From IMG/VR virus record IMGVR_UViG_3300008459_011050, positions 1 through 64,000 of that record: a stretch of DNA of 64,000 nucleotides. One strand, given 5' to 3'. The notes below the pieces were generated by a model. It did not search any database, was not told the origin of the DNA, and worked only from the letters and a program-made list of their open reading frames with translations. This DNA is from a virus. A program made the translations under genes and the position numbers. This document shows positions 51,405 to 60,048 of this stretch, piece by piece (positions within the stretch are counted from its first letter, which is position 1; each line of letters opens with the position of its first letter).

Positions 51405-51415
51405 TTAATATATAA
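51405..51415 (+). promoter_or_regulatory. AT box TTAATATATAA
   Basis: 27 nt upstream of ATG 51443. Late-type box before a hypothetical gene. Confidence 0.4.
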
Positions 51416-51442
51416 TATATATCCTATAAAAATTAAATTAAG

Positions 51443-52117
51443 GTGATGATCACTACTTTGGAAATCAAACAGAAAATAAACAAATTGGATTACCAATTGA
51501 AAGAAATATTCGAAAATGTTTACATTCATGAAAAATCAATCGGTAACCAATTTTTCTTCTCTATCAATTGTAATGGTGACTTTTGGAATTTAAATGAATC
51601 AAAAGCTTATCAAAAAGTTGAGGTAAAGATTGTTATCCACAAGTCTGATTTACTCAAAGATCCTATTCATTGGTCTTATTCTTCGAACCCTACAAATGAG
51701 AATGCTCATTGGGTCGATAAGATTTCCACACTCGATAAATTATCTACAGATGTTCAAGATGTTGTACTAAACTGTAGGATGGATGAAAATTACATAAAAA
51801 GTTTACCATTTGTCCTTGAGGATTTGAATGAGGATTCTCCAGAGGAGTATGTTGATGGGGATGGTGAATTTCTAAAAAAGAAAATCCAAAGTATGGGTAT
51901 CGATATAGATGAAGTTGACCAAGATGATAAAATCAAACTAGAAACCAACTCATTTATGACTACTAAACCCGAAAAGAAATATTCCTTTTACCACCACAGC
52001 GATATAACTATGGCTGATAAGTTTATTCTTGAACAAGAATTGAATAAAATTGATGGAGTTAACTACACCATTTTGAAAGAAGGTGTTATAGAAATTAATT
52101 TTACTCCAATTCAATAA
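51443..52117 (+). CDS. Hypothetical acidic protein, 224 aa
   Basis: Starts MITTLEIKQKINKLDYQLKE. The first half is alpha/beta (YQKVEVKIVIHKSDLLKDPI), then a very acidic stretch (EDLNEDSPEEYVDGDGEF) and a C-terminal INFTPIQ strand. No recognised domain. Confidence 0.6.
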   Translation: MMITTLEIKQKINKLDYQLKEIFENVYIHEKSIGNQFFFSINCNGDFWNLNESKAYQKVEVKIVIHKSDLLKDPIHWSYSSNPTNENAHWVDKISTLDKLSTDVQDVVLNCRMDENYIKSLPFVLEDLNEDSPEEYVDGDGEFLKKKIQSMGIDIDEVDQDDKIKLETNSFMTTKPEKKYSFYHHSDITMADKFILEQELNKIDGVNYTILKEGVIEINFTPIQ

Positions 52118-52145
52118 TTTTTTTGATTTTTGATTTTTTTTGTTC

Positions 52146-52153
52146 TATCTTTG
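52146..52153 (+). promoter_or_regulatory. Bacteroidota-type promoter
   Basis: TATCTTTG with TTG at 52123-52125 exactly 20 nt upstream; the start at 52172 follows after 18 nt, so this one has a short leader. Confidence 0.75.
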
Positions 52154-52171
52154 TAGAAACTTAAATAAGAT

Positions 52172-53566
52172 ATGAACATCAAGAATATACACGAAAAACT
52201 GATGGAGTCAATCCAACAGATGTTGATTGACACTAAAGTAAATCTACCTTACTATGGTAACTTTAACCTCTTTGTCAATTTTAAAGAAAGAAAGGACATT
52301 GATACTTGTGCTGTAAATATGACAGCTAAGGGAATGAATTTCTTTTATAATTCGGAGTTCCTAAATCGTCTGTCTCAGAAAGAAGTGAATTTTATCACTC
52401 TCCATGAAGATTTCCATCTTCTTTGGAACCATCCAAAACGGACTATTACGGGTCAGTATGATCACAAGCTGGCTAACATCGCCCAAGATATGATTATTAA
52501 CCATATTATTTGGGAAGATATTCCACATCGGTACGTTGAGATACCGAAAGACGCTGATGGTAAAAATATGGCGCTCTTTGTACCAAAGGAGTACAACGGT
52601 AAACTTATCTTCGAAGAAATTTATGAGTGGTTGCGTGACGAAAAAGAAAAACGTGACAAACAAAAGAAACAAAATCAGTGTCAGTCATGTGATGGCACTG
52701 GTCAGAAACAAGATGGTGGCCAAGATCCAAGTGACCAAGATGGTCAAGGTCAAGATTGTCCAGATTGTAACGGTTCTGGTCAAAAAGATGGTGGTCAAGA
52801 TGGTAGTGGTTCTTATGGTCCATTCGGTAAAGATCCTAGAAATCAGAATGGTACGTTAGATACCTGGTCTCTAGATCAAATACTTGATAACTTGGATAAA
52901 AATCAAGGTCAATACTTAGACCAACACCTAGGCGATGAAGTTCCCGAAGAAATGAGGGAAGCTATGGTTAAAGATGCGATGGAAAGATTATCAGCTCGTG
53001 GTCTATCTGGTGGTAACATTGAACAAACTCTTGATAAACTTCGTAAGCAAAGAAAAGATTATCTAAAGCATATCAAACGAACCGTGTCAAATGTTATGTT
53101 CGGTACAACTAAAACGAGGACAATCACTCGTCCAAATCGTCGTGGTATCATCGGTATCAAAGGAAATAAAAAAATAAAAAATAAAATCAACTGCATACTT
53201 GATACAAGTGGTAGTATGGGTGGCACATTCGAGCGTGTATTGTCATACATTTATCGAAATGATATCGAAGTTAATTTGATCGAAGCTGATACGGAGGTAA
53301 AGTGGGTTGAGAATATCAAATCCAAAAAGAAATTAGAGTCAATCAAAATTGCGGGACTTGGTGGAACAATGTTGATGCCGGCTGTGAAGTATGTTGAGGA
53401 TAACTTCAATCAATATAACACACTGATAATCACGGATGGTTATTGTGATAGTCTCGACCTATCAAAACTCCAAGGCAATGTTTTGATGATTACAATTGGA
53501 GTTGAGGTACCAATCACTAAATCAAACGGAAAGGTCAAACAAATTAAAGTAGACCTGGATGACTAA
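52172..53566 (+). CDS. Putative metallopeptidase/VWA protein (DUF2201-like)
   Basis: A 464-residue protein. ITLHEDFHLLWNHPKR near residue 75 contains HExxH of the DUF2201 metallopeptidase-like domain. Residues about 170-215 hold two CxxCxGxGQ units (CQSCDGTGQ, CPDCNGSGQ), like the DnaJ zinc finger, in a Gln/Gly/Asp-rich stretch. The C-terminal VWA-like domain has CILDTSGSMGGTF (MIDAS DxSxS) and IITDGYCD. Such VWA proteins work with MoxR-type AAA ATPases, and one is encoded at 58847. Confidence 0.8.
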   Translation: MNIKNIHEKLMESIQQMLIDTKVNLPYYGNFNLFVNFKERKDIDTCAVNMTAKGMNFFYNSEFLNRLSQKEVNFITLHEDFHLLWNHPKRTITGQYDHKLANIAQDMIINHIIWEDIPHRYVEIPKDADGKNMALFVPKEYNGKLIFEEIYEWLRDEKEKRDKQKKQNQCQSCDGTGQKQDGGQDPSDQDGQGQDCPDCNGSGQKDGGQDGSGSYGPFGKDPRNQNGTLDTWSLDQILDNLDKNQGQYLDQHLGDEVPEEMREAMVKDAMERLSARGLSGGNIEQTLDKLRKQRKDYLKHIKRTVSNVMFGTTKTRTITRPNRRGIIGIKGNKKIKNKINCILDTSGSMGGTFERVLSYIYRNDIEVNLIEADTEVKWVENIKSKKKLESIKIAGLGGTMLMPAVKYVEDNFNQYNTLIITDGYCDSLDLSKLQGNVLMITIGVEVPITKSNGKVKQIKVDLDD

Positions 53567-54074
53567 AACTATCAAAGTCAACTATTTTACGATAGTTGAC
53601 TTTTTCCATTTTAAAAGAGTGTTTATCACCATCGAGAAAATTCATTTTATTTCGGTCTATCTTGAAATTTGACATAACAGATAAAAATTCTATGATGGAT
53701 TTTATACCTTCTTCATCAAAATAAAATTTATACTTTGGATCAAATTTGGAATTGTATCCATTATAGTGACCTACTTTGATCTCACCATTTTTAAGTACGT
53801 CGAATGAAAACATTACATTATCACCATAAGTTATATCACACTTACACTTTTTTGGTTCACTAATAAATTGAACATCGAACCCAAGATAATCTGGTTCTCC
53901 ATCTGACAGAACATTGCCAGTTTTGTCTGGTGTGAAGTGGTGATATGTAATAAAAACCTGAGGTGGAGCCACAGTACAATCAGATTTCATCAATTCGAAT
54001 TCACCATTCGATGTAACGATCTTGAGTTTTTGTGGTAAAATGTTTTTTAACGAATTGGAGTCAAATAAATTCAT
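53544..54074 (-). CDS. Hypothetical 176-aa protein
   Basis: A beta-rich protein (LKIVTSNGEFELMKSDCTVA; DITYGDNVMFSFDVLKNGEI) with PPQVFITYHHF near residue 40. It overlaps the VWA gene end by 23 nt. It is downstream of a leader-like small gene. No known domain. Confidence 0.55.
   Translation of the reverse strand: MNLFDSNSLKNILPQKLKIVTSNGEFELMKSDCTVAPPQVFITYHHFTPDKTGNVLSDGEPDYLGFDVQFISEPKKCKCDITYGDNVMFSFDVLKNGEIKVGHYNGYNSKFDPKYKFYFDEEGIKSIIEFLSVMSNFKIDRNKMNFLDGDKHSFKMEKVNYRKIVDFDSFSHPGLL
53573..53605 (+). terminator. Terminator after the VWA gene
   Basis: AAAGTCAACTAT / ATAGTTGACTTT perfect 12-bp hairpin followed by T's, 7 nt beyond the stop at 53566; it lies inside the convergent gene. Confidence 0.7.
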
Positions 54075-54319
54075 TGTTCAATTTCTTCTACGTTTTTCAA
54101 ATCCACATAATAAATACCATTATTTACAGACACAGCAATTTCGTTATTGTCCGTGTCAATACTTACTATTTTCAAATAATCATCATTATTGTGACTTGGT
54201 AAGTCCTTTACTATATTTGATTTTATTCCTTTACGTAATTTTCTAGCGGTTTCAATATTTTCGATATTAAACTTACCATCACCATATTCTTCGAATAATT
54301 TCAAAAATTTCAAATTCAT
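54071..54319 (-). CDS. Small protein with leader-like N-terminus
   Basis: An 82-residue protein starting MNLKFLKLFEEYGDGKF, a weak version of the virion leader (LKLFEEY). The rest is beta-rich (DDYLKIVSIDTDNNEIAVSV; GIYYVDLKNVEEI), SH3/KOW-like. Overlaps the next gene by 4 nt. Confidence 0.5.
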   Translation of the reverse strand: MNLKFLKLFEEYGDGKFNIENIETARKLRKGIKSNIVKDLPSHNNDDYLKIVSIDTDNNEIAVSVNNGIYYVDLKNVEEIEQ

Positions 54320-54366
54320 TTATTATTTTGATTAGATAATATATATATTTGTAAAACAATTCAATA

Positions 54367-55110
54367 ATGAGATATTACACAACAATTATAAAAGATAGTA
54401 CTGGTAAAAATTTTTTGGGAATTGAGTTAGATCACAATTCAGTAAAGCCATTCCTAAACCAACTCCAAGAGATACTTGGAGATACATTCGATCAATATAC
54501 AAAACTTCAACAAGAACGTGATAGTGGTAAATATCACATCACCTTGATGAACGTTTCTGAATTCAACCACACATCAAAAGAAATGGGGTTTGATAAATTT
54601 ACAAATCAACTTCAACATCTATTCAAAGTCGCTTTTGACGATATCAGATTATTGGGGATTGGATCATCAGAAAAGTCAGGAAATATTGCTTACTATGTTG
54701 TTGTGAAGTCTGAATTATTAGATGAGTCAAGAAACACATTTGGATTGAACCCCAAAGATTTTCATATAACCCTAGGTTTTAAATGGAAAGATGTTCATGG
54801 TGTACCCAAAAACGAAGTTATCAAATTAAATCAAAGTTTTATGATGAAATTGAAATCGTCATATGTAAAGGAGGGTGGTACATTTGAATTTATCAAGGGT
54901 CTAGAAAATTTTGACTACGATTTCTTTAAACAAATCGAACCAATTGAAATAAATGAAACAAATGCTAAATTTCGTTGTGGTATGAGCGATTATTTTCAAG
55001 TTTCACTAATTGATAATAGATTATCCATAACAGCAAAGTGGCAGGACACAAATAAATTACCAATTTTATCTAATACATTAGTAGAAAAAAAATTTAAACA
55101 AACTCAATAA
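54367..55110 (+). CDS. 2H phosphoesterase-like protein
   Basis: A 247-residue protein with two H-x-T-L motifs, YHITLMN near residue 58 and FHITLGF near 136, about 78 residues apart, as in the 2H phosphoesterase superfamily (LigT, cyclic phosphodiesterases, and the anti-CBASS protein Acb1). The remaining C-terminal 80 residues form a separate beta-rich part. Substrate is unknown. Cleavage of a defence cyclic nucleotide or RNA 2',3'-cyclic phosphate processing are both possible. Confidence 0.65.
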   Translation: MRYYTTIIKDSTGKNFLGIELDHNSVKPFLNQLQEILGDTFDQYTKLQQERDSGKYHITLMNVSEFNHTSKEMGFDKFTNQLQHLFKVAFDDIRLLGIGSSEKSGNIAYYVVVKSELLDESRNTFGLNPKDFHITLGFKWKDVHGVPKNEVIKLNQSFMMKLKSSYVKEGGTFEFIKGLENFDYDFFKQIEPIEINETNAKFRCGMSDYFQVSLIDNRLSITAKWQDTNKLPILSNTLVEKKFKQTQ

Positions 55111-55111
55111 A

Positions 55112-55393
55112 ATGCTAAGTAAATATTATAGTCTTGATGAATGTTATTCAAAAGACAAAATTTTTGATTATTTGGAAGATCTTCAAAATGAAGAACTGAT
55201 CGTATTTGAAATTATCGACAGTGATGTTATTAAAATTAAAGACATTGGTCTGAGTGAAAAGCAGATCAAGGAACTAACAACACTTCTCGATGAAAATGAT
55301 GTTATAGATTATCCAGATTTTGAAGAGTATGATGATGAAGAGGATGATTATGATGAAGATGGATTTAATCCAAATGATGATTACTTTTTATAA
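55112..55393 (+). CDS. Hypothetical acidic protein, 93 aa
   Basis: N-terminal helical half (FDYLEDLQNEELIVFEIIDS) and a strongly acidic C-terminus (YDDEEDDYDEDGFNPND). It lies between the 2H protein and the Fe-S carrier with 1-nt spacing and overlap, so all three are one operon. Unknown function. Confidence 0.6.
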   Translation: MLSKYYSLDECYSKDKIFDYLEDLQNEELIVFEIIDSDVIKIKDIGLSEKQIKELTTLLDENDVIDYPDFEEYDDEEDDYDEDGFNPNDDYFL

Positions 55394-55722
55394 TGATAAC
55401 TATAACTCAACAAGCTAGGGATAAGACTGTTGCACTTCTAATAGAAAAGGGAAACAGTATAGAAACACACTTTATTAGAGTTGGTGTTAAGGGTGGTGGT
55501 TGCTCAGGACTATCATATGAATTGGATTTTGATTGTGATATCAAACAAGGTGACCAAATATTTGAGAATGATGGTTTAAGGATAGTTTGTGATAAAAAAA
55601 GTTTATTGTACCTACTCGGTACCGAATTGGATTATTCTGATGGTCTCAAGGGTAAAGGTTTCGAATTCAAAAATCCGAACGCTCAAAGGGTTTGTTCTTG
55701 TGGTGAAAGTTTTTCAGTTTAA
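55393..55722 (+). CDS. A-type iron-sulfur carrier (IscA/ErpA/HesB family)
   Basis: A 109-residue protein with all three conserved cysteines: KGGGCSGLSYELDF near residue 35 and RVCSCGESF at the C-terminus (CxCGxSF). The usual SLLYLLGTELDYSDGLKGKG segment lies between. A-type carriers deliver Fe-S clusters to target enzymes. It starts at the last base of the preceding stop region, so it is translationally coupled. Related genes occur in some large phages. Confidence 0.9.
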   Translation: MITITQQARDKTVALLIEKGNSIETHFIRVGVKGGGCSGLSYELDFDCDIKQGDQIFENDGLRIVCDKKSLLYLLGTELDYSDGLKGKGFEFKNPNAQRVCSCGESFSV

Positions 55723-55841
55723 TTCAGTATATAGAAATTAGAAACATCCTTTTCGACCTCACACTTTGTGATAATTCTATTCATCTCTCAGACATTAAAT
55801 CTGAGAAATCTGTATTATTTCAAAAAAAAACAAAATATTAC

Positions 55842-55872
55842 TTGACAAGAGGTGATTTTTTTCATACCTTTG
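55842..55872 (+). promoter_or_regulatory. Bacteroidota-type promoter TTGACA-N17-TACCTTTG
   Basis: TTGACA at 55842-55847 and TACCTTTG at 55865-55872; TTG to TA distance is 20. A 34-nt leader precedes ATG 55907. One of the two strongest promoter matches in the window. Confidence 0.8.
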
Positions 55873-55906
55873 TGAAACAAATCCGATAACAAAACACTAA
55901 CATATT

Positions 55907-56530
55907 ATGGCAACAAAAAATCTCTTCTCTAAAGCTAAGGCTACCGCTCCTAAATCATCTGCTAAGAAAGATGAAAAACTACGTATCAATTTGAATGATG
56001 CTGATTTCTTCGATAAGATCTCGATGCTTGAGACACTCCAAGATCGTATGAAATCCGATAAAGCACAGGCAGATATGTTGTCTGATGAAATCAAAGACCT
56101 CTCTAAAGAAGAGTGGGTACGTGTCTATGAGAAATCCGGTAAGAATCCTGGTTCCATCTTCGTAGAAACAATTCAAGATGGTAAGACAGCTCAAGTAATG
56201 TTTGTTCCGAGTGATAAATACATCACACTAAATGCTGACCGCGCTGAGGTTCTGGTTGAGAAATATGGTCAAGATATTGTTGAAGAAAAAACTACATTCG
56301 CATTTGATAATGATATGATTGAGAAATATGGTGAAGTCCTTTCCACTTTGATTATGAATTGTGATGATATCTCAGATGATGATAAGGAGAGAATTATCAA
56401 AGCTTCTACATCATATAGTGTAGCTAAAGGAACGATTGATAAAATGAAAGATTTTGGCCCGATTTTCGAGATAGTCGAGGAAATCAAACCAGTAATCTCA
56501 CTGAAAAATGTTGAAGTTGTTAAAGGTTAA
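55907..56530 (+). CDS. Hypothetical strongly expressed phage protein
   Basis: A 207-residue protein with basic Lys/Ala/Ser N-terminus (LFSKAKATAPKSSAKKDEKL), a helical middle (MLETLQDRMKSDKAQADMLS) and acidic alpha/beta remainder. No known domain. The near-consensus TTGACA promoter, leader and strong terminator suggest an abundant early product. It might be nucleic-acid-associated. Confidence 0.65.
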   Translation: MATKNLFSKAKATAPKSSAKKDEKLRINLNDADFFDKISMLETLQDRMKSDKAQADMLSDEIKDLSKEEWVRVYEKSGKNPGSIFVETIQDGKTAQVMFVPSDKYITLNADRAEVLVEKYGQDIVEEKTTFAFDNDMIEKYGEVLSTLIMNCDDISDDDKERIIKASTSYSVAKGTIDKMKDFGPIFEIVEEIKPVISLKNVEVVKG

Positions 56531-56562
56531 AAAAAAACCCCCACTCATGGTGGGGGTTTTTA
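56530..56562. terminator. Bidirectional terminator
   Basis: AAAAACCCCCAC / GTGGGGGTTTTT hairpin between convergent genes, G/C-rich stem with T runs on both strands. Confidence 0.85.
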
Positions 56563-56564
56563 TT

Positions 56565-58703
56565 TTATTTGATACTTATTCTACATCTTTGTATTTCAGA
56601 TGTTTGTTGATTTTTTGTGAGTATTTGATAAATGCCAGTAGGTAGATTTATTTTTATTTGGTTTTCAACTCCATATAAATCACCAGATTCCAAAACTTGT
56701 CCTACAGAATTTATTAATTTATAACCAACTGGTTTTCCAGTTTTATTTATTATAAACATCTTATCACTTGCTGGATTTGGCATAATTGAAACATTACCTC
56801 CGATTTGTGGTTTAGTACTAGTCGAAGGGTCTAACACATCTGAGTTATTTCTTGGTAAGAGTTTCATATTTGAAAAACTATAAGTTAAGATACCTCTGAT
56901 ACTGATTAATTGTTGTCCAGGTTGTACAACTATCACGGGGACATTCATCGTCCCATCTGTAGTTGCCCAAAGTGGTGAATTAACATAACTCACATTTAAT
57001 GAGGAGAAACTTGAACTAGCTTGGCGACCTGTTAGGATTCTACAACCACTACTCGGATCATTTACATCGTTACCTACTCTCCACTCACCATTATTTCTCA
57101 ATTGAGCAGCATCAACATTTGTATCAACTACAAAAAGATCACCAACCGGATTCTGCAATTCAACCAACATACTTTCGTACTTTTCATTGGTCGCGAAATC
57201 ATAAGTGGTCAATAAATTTGGATTTAATACTGTGGGTGAGGGTGGGGTTTGACCAGTCTGAATGACTTGAACATTCGAGATATTACTAAGTCTAGTCAGA
57301 CCAAAATATTCCTCAACCACTCCAGTAACAGCAACTCTGTCACCAATAGATAGATTGGTGATCAAACTGCCACCATTGACCCAAATACCGGACCAAGCTA
57401 ACTCACCATCTTGTTGAATGTAAACATATCCCAAGTTATTATTCTCAGAAGATGCGGTGACTATTCCTCTCAATGTCAAGGTATCTCCAACATATCCAGA
57501 TCTACCAATAGGATATGGTGTGTATTGTATATCTCTGATAGTACACCCAACATTACTTATCGTGTAAAATAAAGGGACGGATTGACCAGGTACATTTGGT
57601 AAAACGGTGGTATTATTAACATTATCTTTAGCTCTAAAATAATACCTAACCAAAGTCCCTACAGGTTGTGGTGGAATTGAAGCTGAATACCTCGCTCCTA
57701 GTGGAGTTGCAGTCAATGCTGTATAATTGGTACCGTCAGTTGAATATAAAACTTCAACAGATGTAACTAGACTATCGTCCGTAATGTCAGCAGAGACTAT
57801 TAATGGGTTCAAGGAATTGGGACAAGGTTGACTTTTTCTCATGTTTCCAATCGATGGTGATGAAGCTCCTTTAGTATAATGGGTCAGACTAAAAGGGTTT
57901 ATGTTATAACCTCTATTGTTTGGTGAGGTGTTACTACACCCGTTCTTCCAACCCTCAATTACTCCTTTGATAGTTGTATATTGGTCTCCAATGTTGGGTG
58001 GTACAAAACCATTTGTTAGTCTTTGTGTTTTAAATCTATCATAAACCCAAATATGATTTTCATTAGCGTCTTTTACTAAGAGTCTACATCTATCACCACT
58101 CAAAGTAACATTGACTACAGTGACATTCGAAATTTCAACAAAATTACCCTCTAATGGTTCACCTGTTATGATATGGTTAGCAGGCTGTCCATCACTGTTT
58201 AGATTACCATTGAGTTGACCGACAGATACTGGGGAGGATTGTGGTGATGGACCAGGACTGAAACTAATTAGCGTGACTCCATTATCAACTGGTGTGAGTT
58301 GAGTTTCGCCATTATTTGCACCTTGAGAACCTAGAAATTCTGTGACTGTACCAACCACTTCGATAGTATCTCCTGCAACAAGAGTGTTGATATCAGTTGG
58401 TGTTGTAGCTGATGAAGCTCTTACGGTGATATTTCCGAAAGGCGTGGATGGCGTAGCCGTTACATCTCGAATCCATATCCATCTGGTTTGTCCAGTAGTT
58501 TCATTGAGACCACCTGGTGTTACAACAACAGCCCTTACTTTGACTACTTGATTTAAATAAAGAGGATTTGGTCCATCTGTACATGAATCTGGTACAAATT
58601 GACCAGACCATCCTTGTATTTCTTGTATTGTGACATTTGGTATTTGAGAAAAACCAAATGAAAAAATAAAAGAAAATAAACAAAAGAGAATATTTTTTTT
58701 CAT
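56565..58703 (-). CDS. Secreted OB-fold protein with type IX secretion sorting domain
   Basis: A 712-residue exported protein. Signal peptide at 1-19 (FSFIFSFGFSQ). Two OB-fold-like modules of the kind attached to Bacteroidota secreted nucleases are visible: LVAGDTIEVVGTVTEFLGS and VGDTLTLRGIVTASSE ... IGDRVAVTGVVEEYFGLTRL. An Ig-like module lies between (SVEVLYSTDGTNY). The last about 75 residues (VSIMPNPASDKMFIIN, KLINSVGQVLESGDL, IKINLPTGIYQIL) are a type A T9SS sorting domain. No nuclease domain is visible. The phage thus appears to use the host T9SS. Confidence 0.85.
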   Translation of the reverse strand: MKKNILFCLFSFIFSFGFSQIPNVTIQEIQGWSGQFVPDSCTDGPNPLYLNQVVKVRAVVVTPGGLNETTGQTRWIWIRDVTATPSTPFGNITVRASSATTPTDINTLVAGDTIEVVGTVTEFLGSQGANNGETQLTPVDNGVTLISFSPGPSPQSSPVSVGQLNGNLNSDGQPANHIITGEPLEGNFVEISNVTVVNVTLSGDRCRLLVKDANENHIWVYDRFKTQRLTNGFVPPNIGDQYTTIKGVIEGWKNGCSNTSPNNRGYNINPFSLTHYTKGASSPSIGNMRKSQPCPNSLNPLIVSADITDDSLVTSVEVLYSTDGTNYTALTATPLGARYSASIPPQPVGTLVRYYFRAKDNVNNTTVLPNVPGQSVPLFYTISNVGCTIRDIQYTPYPIGRSGYVGDTLTLRGIVTASSENNNLGYVYIQQDGELAWSGIWVNGGSLITNLSIGDRVAVTGVVEEYFGLTRLSNISNVQVIQTGQTPPSPTVLNPNLLTTYDFATNEKYESMLVELQNPVGDLFVVDTNVDAAQLRNNGEWRVGNDVNDPSSGCRILTGRQASSSFSSLNVSYVNSPLWATTDGTMNVPVIVVQPGQQLISIRGILTYSFSNMKLLPRNNSDVLDPSTSTKPQIGGNVSIMPNPASDKMFIINKTGKPVGYKLINSVGQVLESGDLYGVENQIKINLPTGIYQILTKNQQTSEIQRCRISIK

Positions 58704-58792
58704 TAATAATTTTTTTTTACAGATTATATTATTACATTTGTGTGTTGTTCAAAGGAAATAAGGATCACAAAAAAAAAACTTTATAAAATTCC

Positions 58793-58823
58793 TTGACAAG
58801 TTCGAAAAAATATACTATCTTTG
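58793..58823 (+). promoter_or_regulatory. Bacteroidota-type promoter TTGACA-TATCTTTG
   Basis: TTGACA at 58793-58798 and TATCTTTG at 58816-58823 (TTG to TA distance 20). It overlaps the start of the longer reading frame, which therefore is unlikely to be translated. Confidence 0.8.
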
Positions 58824-58846
58824 TAAAACAAAATCAAATAAGAAAT

Positions 58847-59995
58847 ATGACAAACTTTATAGACTTATCCACCGTAGCAGATTTCAAAGTAATGCCACAA
58901 GAAATTCGTGATCGCATTCAAAACCTTTCATCCCGTGAGCGGAAATACTTCCGCACAATGTGGCCAAAGTCTGGTGTACTCTACATCACTTCTAAGCCAG
59001 GTATCGCCAAATCAGCAATCGCTCGTTCAATTGCGGAAAAAATGGGTTTTCGTTATATGGATATGAGACTTTCTATGAATGATGAAAGTGACTTTAAATT
59101 CCCATACCTTCGTGAAGAAAATTACGATGGTAAAGACATCAAGGTAAGTGGTACGGCTGTACCAGAATGGGCATATGAGGCTAACCAACAACCAACCATC
59201 ATTCACTTCGAAGAGTTGAATAGAGCACCTCAATTCGTTAGAAACGCAGCTCTTCAAATTCTACTCGAGCGACAAATCGGAGAATTCAAATTCAACGATG
59301 GTGTACTTATGATGGCCTCAGGCAATCTTGGTGATGAAGATGGTACTGATGTTGAAGAGTTCGACAACGCACTCAATAACCGACTTATTCATTATAGTCA
59401 CACACTTAGTACAACAGAGTGGATTGATGGATACGCCAAAGATAATATCCACAGTGTGGTACTGTCTTACATCAAAGCTTACCCTGAGAAGTTGTATCAA
59501 AATCCAACCGAAAACACCAAGGCCTTCGCTACACCTCGTTCTTGGACTTTCTTGAGTGACTTTATCATTCAGAACTTCGGTAAGGAATCAACTCCCCGTG
59601 AGTTTATTACAGACTTGATGGAAGTTGCACACGGTTACATCGGTAACGGAGCTCAAAGGTTCATTCAATACTGTCAAGAAATGATTAACATCACAATCCA
59701 AGACGTGATTGACCGTTACGACAAGATTGAGAAGGAACTTGATAAGTATAATCGTGACAAAAATTCTGAACTTATCAACTCTTTGAAAGAGTATGAAATC
59801 AAGAAGTTTTCCGATAAACAACTTGATAATGTGACTAAGTTTCTGAAGAGAGTTGGTGAAGATGAACTCACAGCATATCTACTACACGTACTCGATAACG
59901 TTCCCGACGTTTCGGATCCAAAGGTTAAGAAGTTTATGCAAAGTTTTCGTGATGTGTTGATAAACATCAAACGGATTAACAAACCGACCAAATAA
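58847..59995 (+). CDS. MoxR-like AAA ATPase
   Basis: About 382 residues from MTNFIDLSTVADF at 58847; a longer frame from 58793 would be encoded by the promoter. Walker A-like TSKPGIAKSAIARSIAEKMG, where usual Gly positions are partly Ser/Ala as in some MoxR proteins; Walker B TIIHFEELNRAP; sensor MMASGNLG; arginine region NALNNRLIHYSH. These match MoxR/RavA-type ATPases, which remodel partner proteins together with VWA proteins. The likely partner is the protein at 52172. Confidence 0.85.
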   Translation: MTNFIDLSTVADFKVMPQEIRDRIQNLSSRERKYFRTMWPKSGVLYITSKPGIAKSAIARSIAEKMGFRYMDMRLSMNDESDFKFPYLREENYDGKDIKVSGTAVPEWAYEANQQPTIIHFEELNRAPQFVRNAALQILLERQIGEFKFNDGVLMMASGNLGDEDGTDVEEFDNALNNRLIHYSHTLSTTEWIDGYAKDNIHSVVLSYIKAYPEKLYQNPTENTKAFATPRSWTFLSDFIIQNFGKESTPREFITDLMEVAHGYIGNGAQRFIQYCQEMINITIQDVIDRYDKIEKELDKYNRDKNSELINSLKEYEIKKFSDKQLDNVTKFLKRVGEDELTAYLLHVLDNVPDVSDPKVKKFMQSFRDVLINIKRINKPTK

Positions 59996-60007
59996 AAATA
60001 TAATCAC

Positions 60008-60034
60008 ACAAGGTCCTTTCGGACCTTGTTTTTA
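60008..60034 (+). terminator. Rho-independent terminator
   Basis: ACAAGGTCC TTTC GGACCTTGT hairpin followed by TTTT, 13 nt after the AAA ATPase stop. Confidence 0.8.
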
Positions 60035-60048
60035 ATTCATTTTAAAAA

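Noticed and set aside
52660-52830. CRISPR-like or satellite repeat in the GGTCAAGATGGT-rich stretch
   Set aside because: It is coding low complexity (Gln/Asp/Gly) with irregular spacing in the VWA protein, not an array.
55786-55812. CTCAGA/TCTGAG hairpin after the Fe-S carrier gene as a terminator
   Set aside because: The stem is short (6 bp) and no T run follows.
58793-58846. Longer N-terminus of the MoxR-like ATPase
   Set aside because: Those codons coincide with a near-consensus promoter (TTGACA and TATCTTTG), and the family-like protein begins at the internal ATG 58847.
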